Source of the DNA: Nocardia testacea NBRC 100365
GTDB taxonomy: Bacteria; Actinomycetota; Actinomycetes; Mycobacteriales; Mycobacteriaceae
DNA length: 64,000 bases
Direction of reading: 5' to 3'
Assembly (NCBI RefSeq): GCF_000308775.1
Contig: NZ_BAGJ01000171.1
Coordinates: 1 to 64,000, forward strand
Shown: piece by piece, positions 35,691 to 44,199 of the stretch
How the letters are laid out: each line of letters begins with the position of its first letter
Numbering within the stretch: the first letter of the stretch is position 1
The notes under the pieces: generated by a model
The model's database searches: none
What the model was told of the DNA's origin: nothing
Seen by the model: the letters and a program-made list of their open reading frames with translations, nothing else
Program-made: the position numbers and the translations under genes

Positions 35691-37402
35691 GGCAGCAGCT
35701 CCAACGGTATGTCGAGATGACGGGACCGCAGCCATTCGCCGAGTCCCTTGGCCTGCGGATCGAACCGGGCCTGGTAGGCCACGCCTTCGCCGAGCAGGCC
35801 GGAGATGAGGAAGTTGAGTGCCCGCAGGTTCGGCAGCACATGCCGGGTGATCTCCAGCGGGGCGGTCTCGGGCAGTAGCTCGCGTAGCCGCTCGATGGTG
35901 AGGGTGTGCGCCAGCCAGCGCCACTGGTCCTCGGTGCGCACCCAGACACCGATATTCGCGTCACCGCCCTTGTCACCGCTGCGGGCCAGCGCGATCTCGC
36001 CCAGCGGTGCCCGTTTCGTGGGGGTGGGTGGAAGCGGTGCGGGGAGTTCGGGTTCCGGGACCTCGGTCAGATCGCGGGTCTCCGACGGTGCCCCCACCAG
36101 GACCTTGCCTCCGGCCGGCCGGTGAGCGGTATGCGGGACCTCGGCGGCGTCGACGAACCCCGGGCGATAGACGCCGTAGGGCGAACCGTTCCCGGGCGGG
36201 GCGGTGAAACTACAGCCCGGATAGCTGGCCAGCGCCAGTTCGACGGCGACGCCGGAGAACGCGCGTCCCACCTTGTTCGGATCGGGGTCGCGGACCACAC
36301 AGCGCAGCAGCGCGCTGGCCTGTTCCTCGGTTTCGGCATCGGGGCGGTCCAGCCGGGTCAGGGTCCAGTCCAGTTCCGCCGGACGTTCGGGCAGCCAGGA
36401 CTCCAGCTGCCGCCGCGCCAGCTCGGCCTTCGCTTCGATATCGAGACCGGTGAGGATGAACTCCATTTCGTTGCGGAATCCACCGAGGGTGTTCAGCGAG
36501 ACCTTCAGCGTCGGCGGCGGCGGTTCCCCCACGACGCCCCGGATCGACACCCGGTCCGGGCCGTCGGCGGCGAGTTCGACCGTATCGAGCCGGGCGGTGA
36601 CATCGGGACCGGCGTAGCGCGCGCCCTGGATCTCGTACATGAGCTGGGCCGCGACGGTGTCCACGGTGACCGCGCCGCCGGTCCCCGCATGCTTGGTGAT
36701 GACGCTGCTACCGTCCGCGCGGATCTCCGCGAGCGGGAATCCGGGGCGGCCGAGATCGGGCAGTTCGCGGAAGAACGCGAAGTTGCCGCCGGTGGCCTGA
36801 GTGCCGCATTCGATCACATGACCGGCCACCACCGCACCGGCCAGCCGGTCGTAATCCGTGCGTTGCCAGCCGAAATGGGCGGCGGCCGGACCCACCACCA
36901 CCGACGCGTCGGTGACCCGGCCGGTGACCACCACATCCGAGCCCGCGGCCAGGCATTCGGTGATACCCCAGGCCCCCAGATAGGCGTTGGCGGTGAGCGG
37001 GGAGCCGAGGCCGAGTTCGGCAGCGCGGCCGGTGAGATCGTCGCCGTCCACATATCCGACCCGGACCTCGAGGCCGAGCCGGGCCGCCAGCTCCCCCACC
37101 TTCTCCGCCAGTGCGGCCGGATTCAGGCCCCCGGCATTGGTCACGATCTGAACGTTGCGTTCCAGCGCGAGACCGAGGCATTCCTCGAGCTGACGCAGGA
37201 AGGTTTTGGCATAGCCGAGGCCGGCATCCTTCATCCGGTCGCGGCCCAGGATCAGCATGGTGAGTTCGGCGAGATAGTCACCGGTGAGCACATCGAGCTG
37301 CCCGCCCTCGAGCATCTCACGCATCGCGCCGAACCGGTCGCCGTAGAACCCCGAGCAGTTGCCGATCCGGATCAGGTCGGGATCGGCCGCCAGACCACTC
37401 AT
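35687..37402 (-). CDS. Acyclic terpene utilization AtuA-like protein (DUF1446)
   Basis: 571 aa. N-terminal DUF1446: RIGNCSGFYGDRFGAMREML, LTGDYLAELTMLILGR, VTNAGGLNPAALAEKVGEL, DVVVTGRVTDASVVVGPAA. A C-terminal module follows (LARSGDKGGDANIGVWVRTE, typical of the AtuA C-domain). AtuA proteins are required for acyclic terpene (citronellol, geraniol) use in Pseudomonas but lack an assigned reaction. It is the first operon gene; the promoter region carries the palindrome at 37503-37518. Confidence 0.9.
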   Translation of the reverse strand: MSGLAADPDLIRIGNCSGFYGDRFGAMREMLEGGQLDVLTGDYLAELTMLILGRDRMKDAGLGYAKTFLRQLEECLGLALERNVQIVTNAGGLNPAALAEKVGELAARLGLEVRVGYVDGDDLTGRAAELGLGSPLTANAYLGAWGITECLAAGSDVVVTGRVTDASVVVGPAAAHFGWQRTDYDRLAGAVVAGHVIECGTQATGGNFAFFRELPDLGRPGFPLAEIRADGSSVITKHAGTGGAVTVDTVAAQLMYEIQGARYAGPDVTARLDTVELAADGPDRVSIRGVVGEPPPPTLKVSLNTLGGFRNEMEFILTGLDIEAKAELARRQLESWLPERPAELDWTLTRLDRPDAETEEQASALLRCVVRDPDPNKVGRAFSGVAVELALASYPGCSFTAPPGNGSPYGVYRPGFVDAAEVPHTAHRPAGGKVLVGAPSETRDLTEVPEPELPAPLPPTPTKRAPLGEIALARSGDKGGDANIGVWVRTEDQWRWLAHTLTIERLRELLPETAPLEITRHVLPNLRALNFLISGLLGEGVAYQARFDPQAKGLGEWLRSRHLDIPLELLP

Positions 37403-37502
37403 GAGCGGTTTCGCCTCCTACCGCGGCACCGGGCGGGGTCGCCGATATGCGCCCGTGGCTGTCCGCGTACCGCCCCAGCATCACAGGCCCCCCGCAAAAA
37501 AT

Positions 37503-37518
37503 CAAGCACGCGTGCTTG
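37503..37518. promoter_or_regulatory. 16-bp palindrome, likely operator of the AtuA operon
   Basis: CAAGCACGCGTGCTTG is a perfect 16-bp palindrome about 100 bp upstream of the first gene of the seven-gene operon, in an AT-rich gap. It suits a TetR dimer, probably the product of 28263-28868, and could also control the divergent small gene at 37581. Confidence 0.75.
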
Positions 37519-37580
37519 TTAATTTCCGCAGGGCGGGGCGCGGCCCTGATCAGCGCCGGGAGCAGGCACAATGGGTCCCT

Positions 37581-37736
37581 GTGTCCACCGATGTCGCCGT
37601 AGTTCTGCTGTTCACGCTCGCCGGATTCCTCATCGGCGGCGCCTACACCACCTGGAAGACCACCCGGCCGCTCTCGATCGCCCTGGGCGTCTGCGCCGTG
37701 CTCGCGGCGCTGGGCGCGGTGCTCTGGCTGGTCTGA
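37581..37736 (+). CDS. Small two-helix membrane protein
   Basis: 51 aa from a GTG at 37581. Two membrane segments (VAVVLLFTLAGFLIGGAYTTW and IALGVCAVLAALGAVLWLV) are joined by a short basic loop. Many actinobacteria encode such small proteins; no function is known. It is divergent from the AtuA operon and shares its control region. Confidence 0.6.
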   Translation: MSTDVAVVLLFTLAGFLIGGAYTTWKTTRPLSIALGVCAVLAALGAVLWLV

Positions 37737-38057
37737 CGCCGGAAACGAACGCCGGACCCGGCCCCGCCGCCCCTGACCACCCGTTACGGGACGCAGCGGC
37801 CGGGTATGTTTCCGAAGCGCCGCCGGGGTCAACACTCAGGGCACGGCGCGCTGCGCGACAGGCGGGAAGCCCCGGTGAACCAGAGCCCAGGGATGCGACC
37901 GGGCTCCACCGGGCACCCCCTGGCACCGCCGGAACACGCGTCGGCCCTGCCCCTCTGCGCCGGGCACGGCCGGCGCGCTTTCCCCCACCCGAGGCCCAGG
38001 TGGACCCGCCGGACAACGTCGGCCAATTCTGTCGGGGCGCGCCGATACGGTCGGCGG
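37737..38057. other. Non-coding stretch
   Basis: 321 bp between the small membrane protein and the DUF3224 fragment. No gene, hairpin or operator was recognised; open frames are Arg/Pro shadows. Confidence 0.4.
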
Positions 38058-38234
38058 GTGCGAGCTGAAGCAACATTCACTGTCGAAACATTCGTCCCGC
38101 TCGAAGCGGAACCGGACGCGGCCGGGTCGACCGGTCTTCCGGTAGGAGTCACGACCATGGAGAAGCGCTTCGAGGGCGAGGTCGCCGGACGCTCGGCGAA
38201 GCGGGGCCGGGGGCCGGCGGCGCGCAGGACATGA
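38058..38234 (+). pseudogene. 5' fragment of a DUF3224 gene
   Basis: From a GTG at 38058 the frame reads like the start of DUF3224 proteins: RAEATFTVETFVPLE, then TGLPVGVTTMEKRFEGEV, then AGRSA. After about 46 residues the similarity is lost in a Gly/Arg run and the frame stops at 38234 (family length is about 130 aa). The next gene starts inside the last codons (ATGA). Confidence 0.55.
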
Positions 38235-38566
38235 GAGCGGTCGGTCTGCGGATGTACGAGGCGTTCAACAACCGGGATCTGGCCGCTCTGGAAATGATTC
38301 TCGCGCCGGAATTCATCAGCCATCCGCTGGGCACGACCGGCGTACGGGCCGTCGCGCAAGCGTGGTCGAAGATGTTCGCGGCCTCCCCCGGTATTCAGGT
38401 GCGCGTCGAGGACCTGCTCGTAGACGGCGACCGGATCGCCGTCCGTTCGACGCTGTCCACACCGGACAGTGCCGAGCGTGTGCCCATGATGGAGACATTC
38501 CGAGTTCGGCACGGCCGGATCGCCGAATTGTGGGGTCTGTCCGGCCGCGGCCGCCCTGCCGACTGA
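38231..38566 (+). CDS. SnoaL-like ester cyclase/NTF2-like protein
   Basis: 111 aa. Starts VGLRMYEAFNNRDLAALEMI, then APEFISHPLG, a strand set (VRVEDLLVDGDRIAVRSTLS) and ETFRVRHGRIAELWGL. This is the SnoaL polyketide-cyclase-like family, whose members are about 120-140 aa; the first helix may be slightly short. It begins within the end of the DUF3224 remnant, so its original promoter or start may have changed. Confidence 0.75.
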   Translation: MRAVGLRMYEAFNNRDLAALEMILAPEFISHPLGTTGVRAVAQAWSKMFAASPGIQVRVEDLLVDGDRIAVRSTLSTPDSAERVPMMETFRVRHGRIAELWGLSGRGRPAD

Positions 38567-38582
38567 CGCGGAAAAGCGCGGC

Positions 38583-39287
38583 TCAGGCCTCCAGCAGGGC
38601 GGTCTTCAGCTCACGCGCGGCGGCCTCCGGGTCCGGGGCGGCGGTGATCGCCCGCACCACGACCACCCGTTCGGCGCCCGCCGCCAGGACCTCGGTGAGG
38701 GTCTCGGCGTCGATACCGCCGATGGCGAACCACGGCCGGGTCGGCGCCGCTTCCGCGGTCGCGCGCACCAGATCCAATCCGGCGGGCGTACGCCCCGGTT
38801 TGGTCGGGGTCGCCCACACCGGGCCCGTGCAGAAATAGTCGAGGTTCTCCTCACCCGCCGCCAGCCGGGCCTGCTCCCGATCGTGGGTGGACCGCCCGAG
38901 CACCACCTCGGGGCCGAGGATCTTGCGGGCGTACCAGGGCGGCAGATCCTGCTGACCCAGGTGCAGTACATCGGCGCCCGCCGCCAACGCGATATCGGCA
39001 CGATCGTTGACCGCGAGCAGCGCGCCGTGCCGGCGGGTCGCGGCCTTCAGCTCGGCCAGCGCCGCGAGTTCACCCCTGGCCTCGAGCGGACCGAACTGCT
39101 GTTCCCCGGGCGAACCCTTGTCCCGGAGCTGGATGATGTCCACGCCACCGGCGAGGGCCGCTTCCGCGAACTCGGCGAGATCCCCCTTCTCCCGGCGGGC
39201 GTCGGTGCACAGGTACAGCCGGGCGGTGGTGAGGCGGTCACGCGGGGGCAGCGGCCGGCGAGCGGAGGACGGTTGCACAACTGCCAC
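38583..39287 (-). CDS. thiE: Thiamine-phosphate synthase ThiE
   Basis: 234 aa TIM barrel from GTG at 39287. LYLCTDARR, then GGVDIIQLRDKG (pyrophosphate site), LLAVNDRADIALAAGADVLH, LGRSTHD, then GPVWATPTKPG and AIGGIDAETL. It joins HMP-pyrophosphate and thiazole phosphate (THZ-P) to thiamine phosphate. It is divergent from thiO-thiS-thiG, as in M. tuberculosis (Rv0414c next to Rv0415-Rv0417). I saw no TPP riboswitch in the 174-bp gap. Confidence 0.94.
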   Translation of the reverse strand: MAVVQPSSARRPLPPRDRLTTARLYLCTDARREKGDLAEFAEAALAGGVDIIQLRDKGSPGEQQFGPLEARGELAALAELKAATRRHGALLAVNDRADIALAAGADVLHLGQQDLPPWYARKILGPEVVLGRSTHDREQARLAAGEENLDYFCTGPVWATPTKPGRTPAGLDLVRATAEAAPTRPWFAIGGIDAETLTEVLAAGAERVVVVRAITAAPDPEAAARELKTALLEA

Positions 39288-39461
39288 GGTAGCCGCGCTA
39301 ACGTGGAGAAGTTGCAGGAGGTGGAACGTAGTGCGAACATCCGCGCGCGCGGCGCGGGCGGCGAGCCGGACCCGACCGGCGCCATGTAGCCCGGCGTCGA
39401 TCCATCGATCCGGCAGTACCGCCGCCGTGATCCACCGTGCCCCCCGGAGGAGGTGGCGCAG

Positions 39462-40559
39462 GTGAGCGAACCGGCCACCGATACGACCCTCGCCGTGGTC
39501 GGCGGTGGGGTGATCGGACTGGCTGTGGCCTGGCGGGCCGCGGAGGCGGGCTGGACGGTCACTCTGTTCGATCCGGCGGTGGGCAGCGGCGCCTCGTGGG
39601 TGGCCGGGGGCATGCTCGCGCCGCTCTCGGAGGGCTGGCCCGGCGAAGACGCGGTTCTGGAGTTCGGTGCCGCGGCGCTGGCCCGCTGGCCCGGCTTCGC
39701 GGCGCGTCTCGAGGCCGTCACCGGCGTGGACGTCTTCGTCGCCACCGAAACCCTGACCATCGCCCAGGACGCCGCCGATGCCGCCGACCTGCGCACGGTC
39801 GCCGAATGGGTCGGCGAGCGCGGCCACGAACTCCGGTTGCTGGACCGGGCCGGGGTCCGGGAACTGGAACCGGCGCTGGCCCGTACGGTGCGGGCCGGGC
39901 TGCTGGCGCCCACCGAACCGGCCATCGACAACCGCCGGCTGCTGGCCGCGTTGCGCAAGGCCGCGGCCGAAGCGGGGGTGACCGTGCACGCCGACCGGGT
40001 CCGCGATCTCTCCGAACTGCGTCAACGGCAGGTGGTCCTGGCCGCGGGCGCCGCCTCGGCCGAACTGTGGCCCGGGCTGGCAGTCCGCCCGGTGAAGGGC
40101 GAGATCCTGCGCCTGCGCCACCGTCCCGGCGCGCAACCGCCGCCCACCCGGGTGGTCCGGGCGCGTGTGCACGGGCGGCCCGTGTACTTCGTGCCGCGCG
40201 CCGACGGCCTGGTGCTCGGCGCCACCCAGTACGAGGCCGGTTTCGATACCGCGGTCACGGTCGCCGGGGTCCGCGACCTGATCGGGGACGCCGAAACCGC
40301 GCTGCCCGGTATCGGCGAATACGAACTGCTCGAAGCCGCCGCGGGCGCGCGCCCCGGCAGCCCCGACAACCTCCCCTTCATCGGGCGGTTGTCCGACCGC
40401 GTGATCGCGGCCACCGGGCACGGCCGCAACGGCATGCTGACCAGCGCGCTCACCGCCGATGCGGTGGTCGCCGAGCTGAGCGGGCAACCGCTGGCCGCGG
40501 CCGCGGCGGCCGATCCGCACCGGTTCACGGCATCCACATCCTCAGGAGGTAGTCGATGA
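39462..40559 (+). CDS. thiO: Glycine oxidase ThiO
   Basis: 365 aa FAD-dependent amine oxidase. Dinucleotide motif VVGGGVIGLAVAWRAAEAG near the start, MLAPLSEGW, RPVKGEILRLRH, then FIGRLSDRVIAATGHGRNGM at the C-terminus. It oxidises glycine to the iminoacetate used for the thiazole ring. The GTG at 39462 has AGGAGG at 8 nt; a GTG at 39453 is too close to it. It overlaps thiS by 4 bp (ATGA). Confidence 0.93.
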   Translation: MSEPATDTTLAVVGGGVIGLAVAWRAAEAGWTVTLFDPAVGSGASWVAGGMLAPLSEGWPGEDAVLEFGAAALARWPGFAARLEAVTGVDVFVATETLTIAQDAADAADLRTVAEWVGERGHELRLLDRAGVRELEPALARTVRAGLLAPTEPAIDNRRLLAALRKAAAEAGVTVHADRVRDLSELRQRQVVLAAGAASAELWPGLAVRPVKGEILRLRHRPGAQPPPTRVVRARVHGRPVYFVPRADGLVLGATQYEAGFDTAVTVAGVRDLIGDAETALPGIGEYELLEAAAGARPGSPDNLPFIGRLSDRVIAATGHGRNGMLTSALTADAVVAELSGQPLAAAAAADPHRFTASTSSGGSR

Positions 40560-40804
40560 CACAGTCGTCCACACCAGGCGCACCGGCGCACGGAGCGTCC
40601 GTGCCGATCGGGGTCACGGTGAACGGGGTCGACCACGAGTTCACCGAACAGCTCACGGTGCGCCAACTACTGGAACGCCTCGAGCTGCCGTGTCAGGGGG
40701 TGGCGCTGGCGGTCGACGGCGCCGTGTTCCCGCGCTCCCGCTGGGACGAGCCGGTGGGTCGCGGCTGGGAGATCGATGTGCTCACGGCGGTCCAGGGTGG
40801 CTGA
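40556..40804 (+). CDS. thiS: Sulfur carrier protein ThiS
   Basis: 82 aa ubiquitin-like protein ending in the required Gly-Gly (VQGG). VTVNGVDHEF, then LTVRQLLERLEL, then GVALAVDGAVFPRS. It carries sulfur as a C-terminal thiocarboxylate for thiazole synthesis by ThiG. The N-terminal extension of about 18 residues is longer than in most ThiS proteins. It overlaps thiO by 4 bp and thiG by 8 bp. Confidence 0.93.
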   Translation: MTQSSTPGAPAHGASVPIGVTVNGVDHEFTEQLTVRQLLERLELPCQGVALAVDGAVFPRSRWDEPVGRGWEIDVLTAVQGG

Positions 40805-41555
40805 CGAAGCGCTGCGCATTGCCGACCGCACCTTCGGTTCGCGGCTGATCATGGGCACCGGCGGCGCGGAGAACCTCACCGTGCTGGAGGAGGCCCTGCT
40901 CGCCTCGGGTACCGAACTGACGACGGTCGCCATGCGGCGGGTCGACGCCGCGGGCGGTACCGGTGTGCTCGACCTGCTGAAACGGCTCGATATCGCGCCG
41001 CTGCCCAATACCGCGGGCTGCCGCACCGCCGCCGAGGCAGTGCTCACCGCCCGGCTGGCGGCCGAGGCGCTGGATACGAACTGGGTCAAACTCGAGGTGA
41101 TCGCCGACGACCGAACCCTGCTGCCCGATCCGATCGAGCTGATCGACGCCGCCGAACAGCTGGTGGACGCCGGTTTCACCGTGCTGCCCTACACCAACGA
41201 CGATCCCGCGCTGGCGCGGCGGCTCGAGGACGCCGGGTGCGCCGCGGTGATGCCGCTGGGCTCCCCGATCGGCACCGGTCTGGGTATCGGCAATCCGCAC
41301 AATATCGAGATGATCGTGAGCCGGGCCCAGGTGCCGGTGATCCTGGATGCCGGTATCGGCACGGCCAGCGACGCCGCGCTCGCCATGGAACTCGGCTGCT
41401 CCGCGGTGCTGCTGGCCACCGCGGTGACCCGGGCCAAACATCCGGCGCTGATGGCCGCCGCCATGGCCGACGCGGTGCGGGCCGGCTACCGGGCGCGGGA
41501 AGCGGGGCGGATTCCCAAGCGGTTCTGGGCCCAGGCGTCCTCGCCCGGACGGTAG
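40797..41555 (+). CDS. thiG: Thiazole synthase ThiG
   Basis: 252 aa TIM barrel. RTFGSRLIMGTGGAENL, then TNWVKLEVI (Schiff-base Lys98), VLPYTNDDPALARRLEDAGC, MPLGSPIGTG and LDAGIGTASDAALAMELGC. It makes the thiazole phosphate from deoxyxylulose phosphate, iminoacetate and ThiS-thiocarboxylate. Last gene of the thiO-thiS-thiG unit; overlapping starts show tight co-translation. Confidence 0.95.
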   Translation: MADEALRIADRTFGSRLIMGTGGAENLTVLEEALLASGTELTTVAMRRVDAAGGTGVLDLLKRLDIAPLPNTAGCRTAAEAVLTARLAAEALDTNWVKLEVIADDRTLLPDPIELIDAAEQLVDAGFTVLPYTNDDPALARRLEDAGCAAVMPLGSPIGTGLGIGNPHNIEMIVSRAQVPVILDAGIGTASDAALAMELGCSAVLLATAVTRAKHPALMAAAMADAVRAGYRAREAGRIPKRFWAQASSPGR

Positions 41556-41733
41556 ATCCCCGAGCCCGGCGCCTTCGCGAGTGAGTGCCGGGCCGGGCCT
41601 CGGTTGCGCGAACGAGGCCACGGCCTTATCACCTCTGCGCGCGATCCGGCGCCGATTGGGTCGCCCTCATCGTTCCGTAGATCCGGAGCGCGTCGCGTCC
41701 GCGGCGAGTGGTGGGCCTGCGCTGTGCGCATCG

Positions 41734-42774
41734 TCAGGTTGCGATCCACCCAGTAGGCAGAGCCGCGGTGCCCCCGTCGACAGGGGCACCGTTGATGTCG
41801 CCGGGCCAGGCCCGGCCGGTAATCATCCCGTGGTCGCGGATTTCCTGTAGGCGCTCCAGCGCTCCGGTGATGGCCTTGTCACCGATCCCGGCGTCGGCCC
41901 AGGCCGCCCGCAGCATCTCGGGGTCCACCGCCCGCACACGATCCACCACCTCCGGACTCAATGCGACACCGCGGAACTCGGCCACGAAGTCCGAACGGAT
42001 CCCGAAAATCGGATCAGGGAATTCCGGGAAGGACAATGTGTTGTCGATAGCGACGATCCCGCCGTGCCGGTCGGTACGGAAATTGTTCCAGTGCCGGTCG
42101 GTGTTGCCGATCACGTAATCCAGAACCGCCATCTGCTCCCGCTGGATCCGGGGATACTGCTGCAATGCTGCGCGAATCGCAAGCCGGGTGCGCTCGGGGT
42201 TTTCCAAGCGCTGATATTCCGTAGCGTATGGCGGGACCGGGCCACGGTTTTCCATCTCGGCATCGTGCCGACGGAGACGAGCCAATTCCAGCATCGGGTA
42301 GGACCGTGTAGAGAAAATCCAGTGCTGGTTCGATCCGCGTCCGAACGGGCCGTCGAGCAGACCAGTGGGCGGAACACGCCCGAACCCGAGTGCTTCATCG
42401 AGGCGATAGGTGCCGACATCACGGGCGGCCAGATGGCCATGTCCGTGCGGGATCCCGAGCCGGAAAGCCCGGCCCGGGAAGGGACCTCTGCTCGGGATGC
42501 ACTCCAAGGGGCTCGGCTTGTACACCGAACGCGCCCCCGCGCCGGTCGGGGCGAGGAAAGTCGTACTGGCTCCGGTATTCAGCGATCGCGGTTTTCCGGT
42601 GCCCATGACGCCCATGGCCTGCTCGAAGGCGGACGGCCGGAACGTCCCACCCGCATCTTCGATCACGCGGGCCGCCAGCCGCAGGTCCGTGGCGCTACCT
42701 CGGCCGTCTTGTCTCAGCACCCGCCCCATGAGCAGAACGGCATCTTCGATCCGTCCACAGATCAGCTTCCCCAA
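41734..42774 (-). CDS. PI3/PI4-kinase-fold effector-like protein
   Basis: 346 aa from a TTG at 42774 (the frame continues to 42981, but that stretch is Arg/Trp-rich shadow-like). An N-terminal amphipathic helix (LICGRIEDAVLLMGRVLR) is followed by a linker and a kinase fold. SVYKP carries an ATP-binding Lys (Lys86), VIGNTDRHWNN a catalytic loop (Asp226, His228, Asn231), and VAIDNTLSFP the metal-binding Asp244. The catalytic/metal spacing is that of PI3/PI4-kinases, HipA and Fam20-like kinases. No signal peptide. Protein or lipid phosphorylation is an inference. No partner gene follows; it lies between thiG and an ABC transporter. Confidence 0.75.
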   Translation of the reverse strand: MGKLICGRIEDAVLLMGRVLRQDGRGSATDLRLAARVIEDAGGTFRPSAFEQAMGVMGTGKPRSLNTGASTTFLAPTGAGARSVYKPSPLECIPSRGPFPGRAFRLGIPHGHGHLAARDVGTYRLDEALGFGRVPPTGLLDGPFGRGSNQHWIFSTRSYPMLELARLRRHDAEMENRGPVPPYATEYQRLENPERTRLAIRAALQQYPRIQREQMAVLDYVIGNTDRHWNNFRTDRHGGIVAIDNTLSFPEFPDPIFGIRSDFVAEFRGVALSPEVVDRVRAVDPEMLRAAWADAGIGDKAITGALERLQEIRDHGMITGRAWPGDINGAPVDGGTAALPTGWIAT

Positions 42775-43117
42775 CCCACCCCGACATGGATCCGGCAAGC
42801 CCGCCCTTCCTGTCCACGGCGCACGGCCCGTGCAGACCGCCCTGCTTCCAGCCCTACCCAGCGAGGCGACAAGCCGGGCACGCGTCGGTGAAGAGCCCGC
42901 AGCAACTTCGATCCCGACCGCGGGCCCCTCGACCGAACCGACCCAGCGCCTGCGGACTACCCTAATCACTCTCTGACGCACTACTTCTCATTGCCGGTGG
43001 TACGCCGACCAGGGCGAAACCGGACACCTCGGGGCCGATTGGAGAGGTTTGGCGTGACGGAGATCAACCCCGGCTCATGCACCTACCCGTACGGACTTGT
43101 ACCCACCCGGACAGTCG

Positions 43118-43143
43118 CGCCCTCATCCTCCAGGATGAGGGCG
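43118..43143. promoter_or_regulatory. Perfect 12-bp inverted repeat in the divergent control region
   Basis: CGCCCTCATCCT (43118-43129) and AGGATGAGGGCG (43132-43143) are exact inverted copies separated by two bases. It sits about 45 bp before the ABC transporter genes and could be an operator or a hairpin in the leader mRNA. Confidence 0.6.
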
Positions 43144-43197
43144 GATGGCGACCATCGGGCGACGCGAGCACACCGCGGATAGGGCATGCTGGTCGGC

Positions 43198-44199
43198 ATG
43201 ATCGAAGTCCGGGGCTTGACCAAGCATTACGGGCAGACCGTCGCGGTCCAGGACCTGACCTTCACCGTGCAACCCGGTCAGGTCACCGGGTTCCTGGGAC
43301 CGAACGGCGCCGGTAAATCCACCACCATGCGCATGATCCTCGGTTTGGATCGCCCGACCTCGGGCACCGCGCTCATCGACGGCAGACCGTACGGGCAATT
43401 GAAACACCCGTTACGCGAAGTCGGCGCGCTGCTGGACGCGAAATGGGTGCATCCCAACCGTTCGGCGCGCGCCCATCTGGAATGGATGGCGGCCTCCAAC
43501 GGTCTGCCGAAGTCCCGGGTGGAAGAGGTACTGCGGCTGGTGGGCCTGTCGGAGGTGGCCGGTAAATCGGCCGGCGGATTCTCCCTGGGCATGTCGCAGC
43601 GGCTCGGCCTGGCGGGCGCCCTGCTCGGCGATCCGAAAGTCCTGCTCTTCGACGAGCCGGTCAACGGCCTGGATCCGGAGGGCATCCTCTGGATCCGGCG
43701 GTTCATGCAGCGGCTGGCCGCCGAGGGCCGCACCGTCCTCGTGTCGAGCCATCTGCTCTCGGAGATGTCGCAGACCGCCGAGCACCTGGTGGTCATCGGC
43801 CGCGGGCGGCTCATCTCCGATTCCACGACCGCGGAGTTCATCGAACGCGCGTCGGAGTCGTCGGTGCGGGTGCGCAGCCCGCAGCTCGACGAACTGCGCA
43901 GCCTGCTCACCTCGAACGGGATGACCGTGAAACAGAACGAAGGCAACGCCGACGGCGCGGCACTCGTGGTCAACGGGGTCACCAGCGACGCGGTCGGCGC
44001 CCTGGCGGGGGAACACAACATCACCCTCTACGAACTCGCCCCGCAGCGGGGCTCGCTGGAGGAGGCGTTCATGCGGATGACCGGCGGGGATGTCCAGTAT
44101 CACGGGGAGGTCGGGCCGCAGGGCGATGTCGCGGCGGCCCCGCCGGCGGCCGTCCCGGCCCAGCCGGTCGAGACCAAGGTTCTCGGAGGTACCAAGTAA
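43198..44199 (+). CDS. ABC transporter ATP-binding protein
   Basis: 333 aa from ATG 43198 (an ATG at 43186 is also possible). Walker A GPNGAGKST, Q-loop region, signature FSLGMSQRLGLAGALL, Walker B VLLFDEPVNGLDPEG, and switch His in LVSSHLLSEM. The C-terminal extension (about 240-333) is typical of ABC-2 type exporters (bacitracin/daunorubicin-like ATPases). It overlaps the permease gene by 1 bp (TAATG). Confidence 0.94.
   Translation: MIEVRGLTKHYGQTVAVQDLTFTVQPGQVTGFLGPNGAGKSTTMRMILGLDRPTSGTALIDGRPYGQLKHPLREVGALLDAKWVHPNRSARAHLEWMAASNGLPKSRVEEVLRLVGLSEVAGKSAGGFSLGMSQRLGLAGALLGDPKVLLFDEPVNGLDPEGILWIRRFMQRLAAEGRTVLVSSHLLSEMSQTAEHLVVIGRGRLISDSTTAEFIERASESSVRVRSPQLDELRSLLTSNGMTVKQNEGNADGAALVVNGVTSDAVGALAGEHNITLYELAPQRGSLEEAFMRMTGGDVQYHGEVGPQGDVAAAPPAAVPAQPVETKVLGGTK

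Noticed and set aside
35906..37522. Long plus-strand frame opposite the AtuA-like gene
   Set aside because: Shadow of the AtuA-like gene; Arg/Gly-rich with no motif.
39288..39461. TPP riboswitch between thiE and thiO
   Set aside because: I looked for the CTGAGA and the GAACCTGAT...GGA core on both strands and found neither. Thiamine control may act elsewhere.
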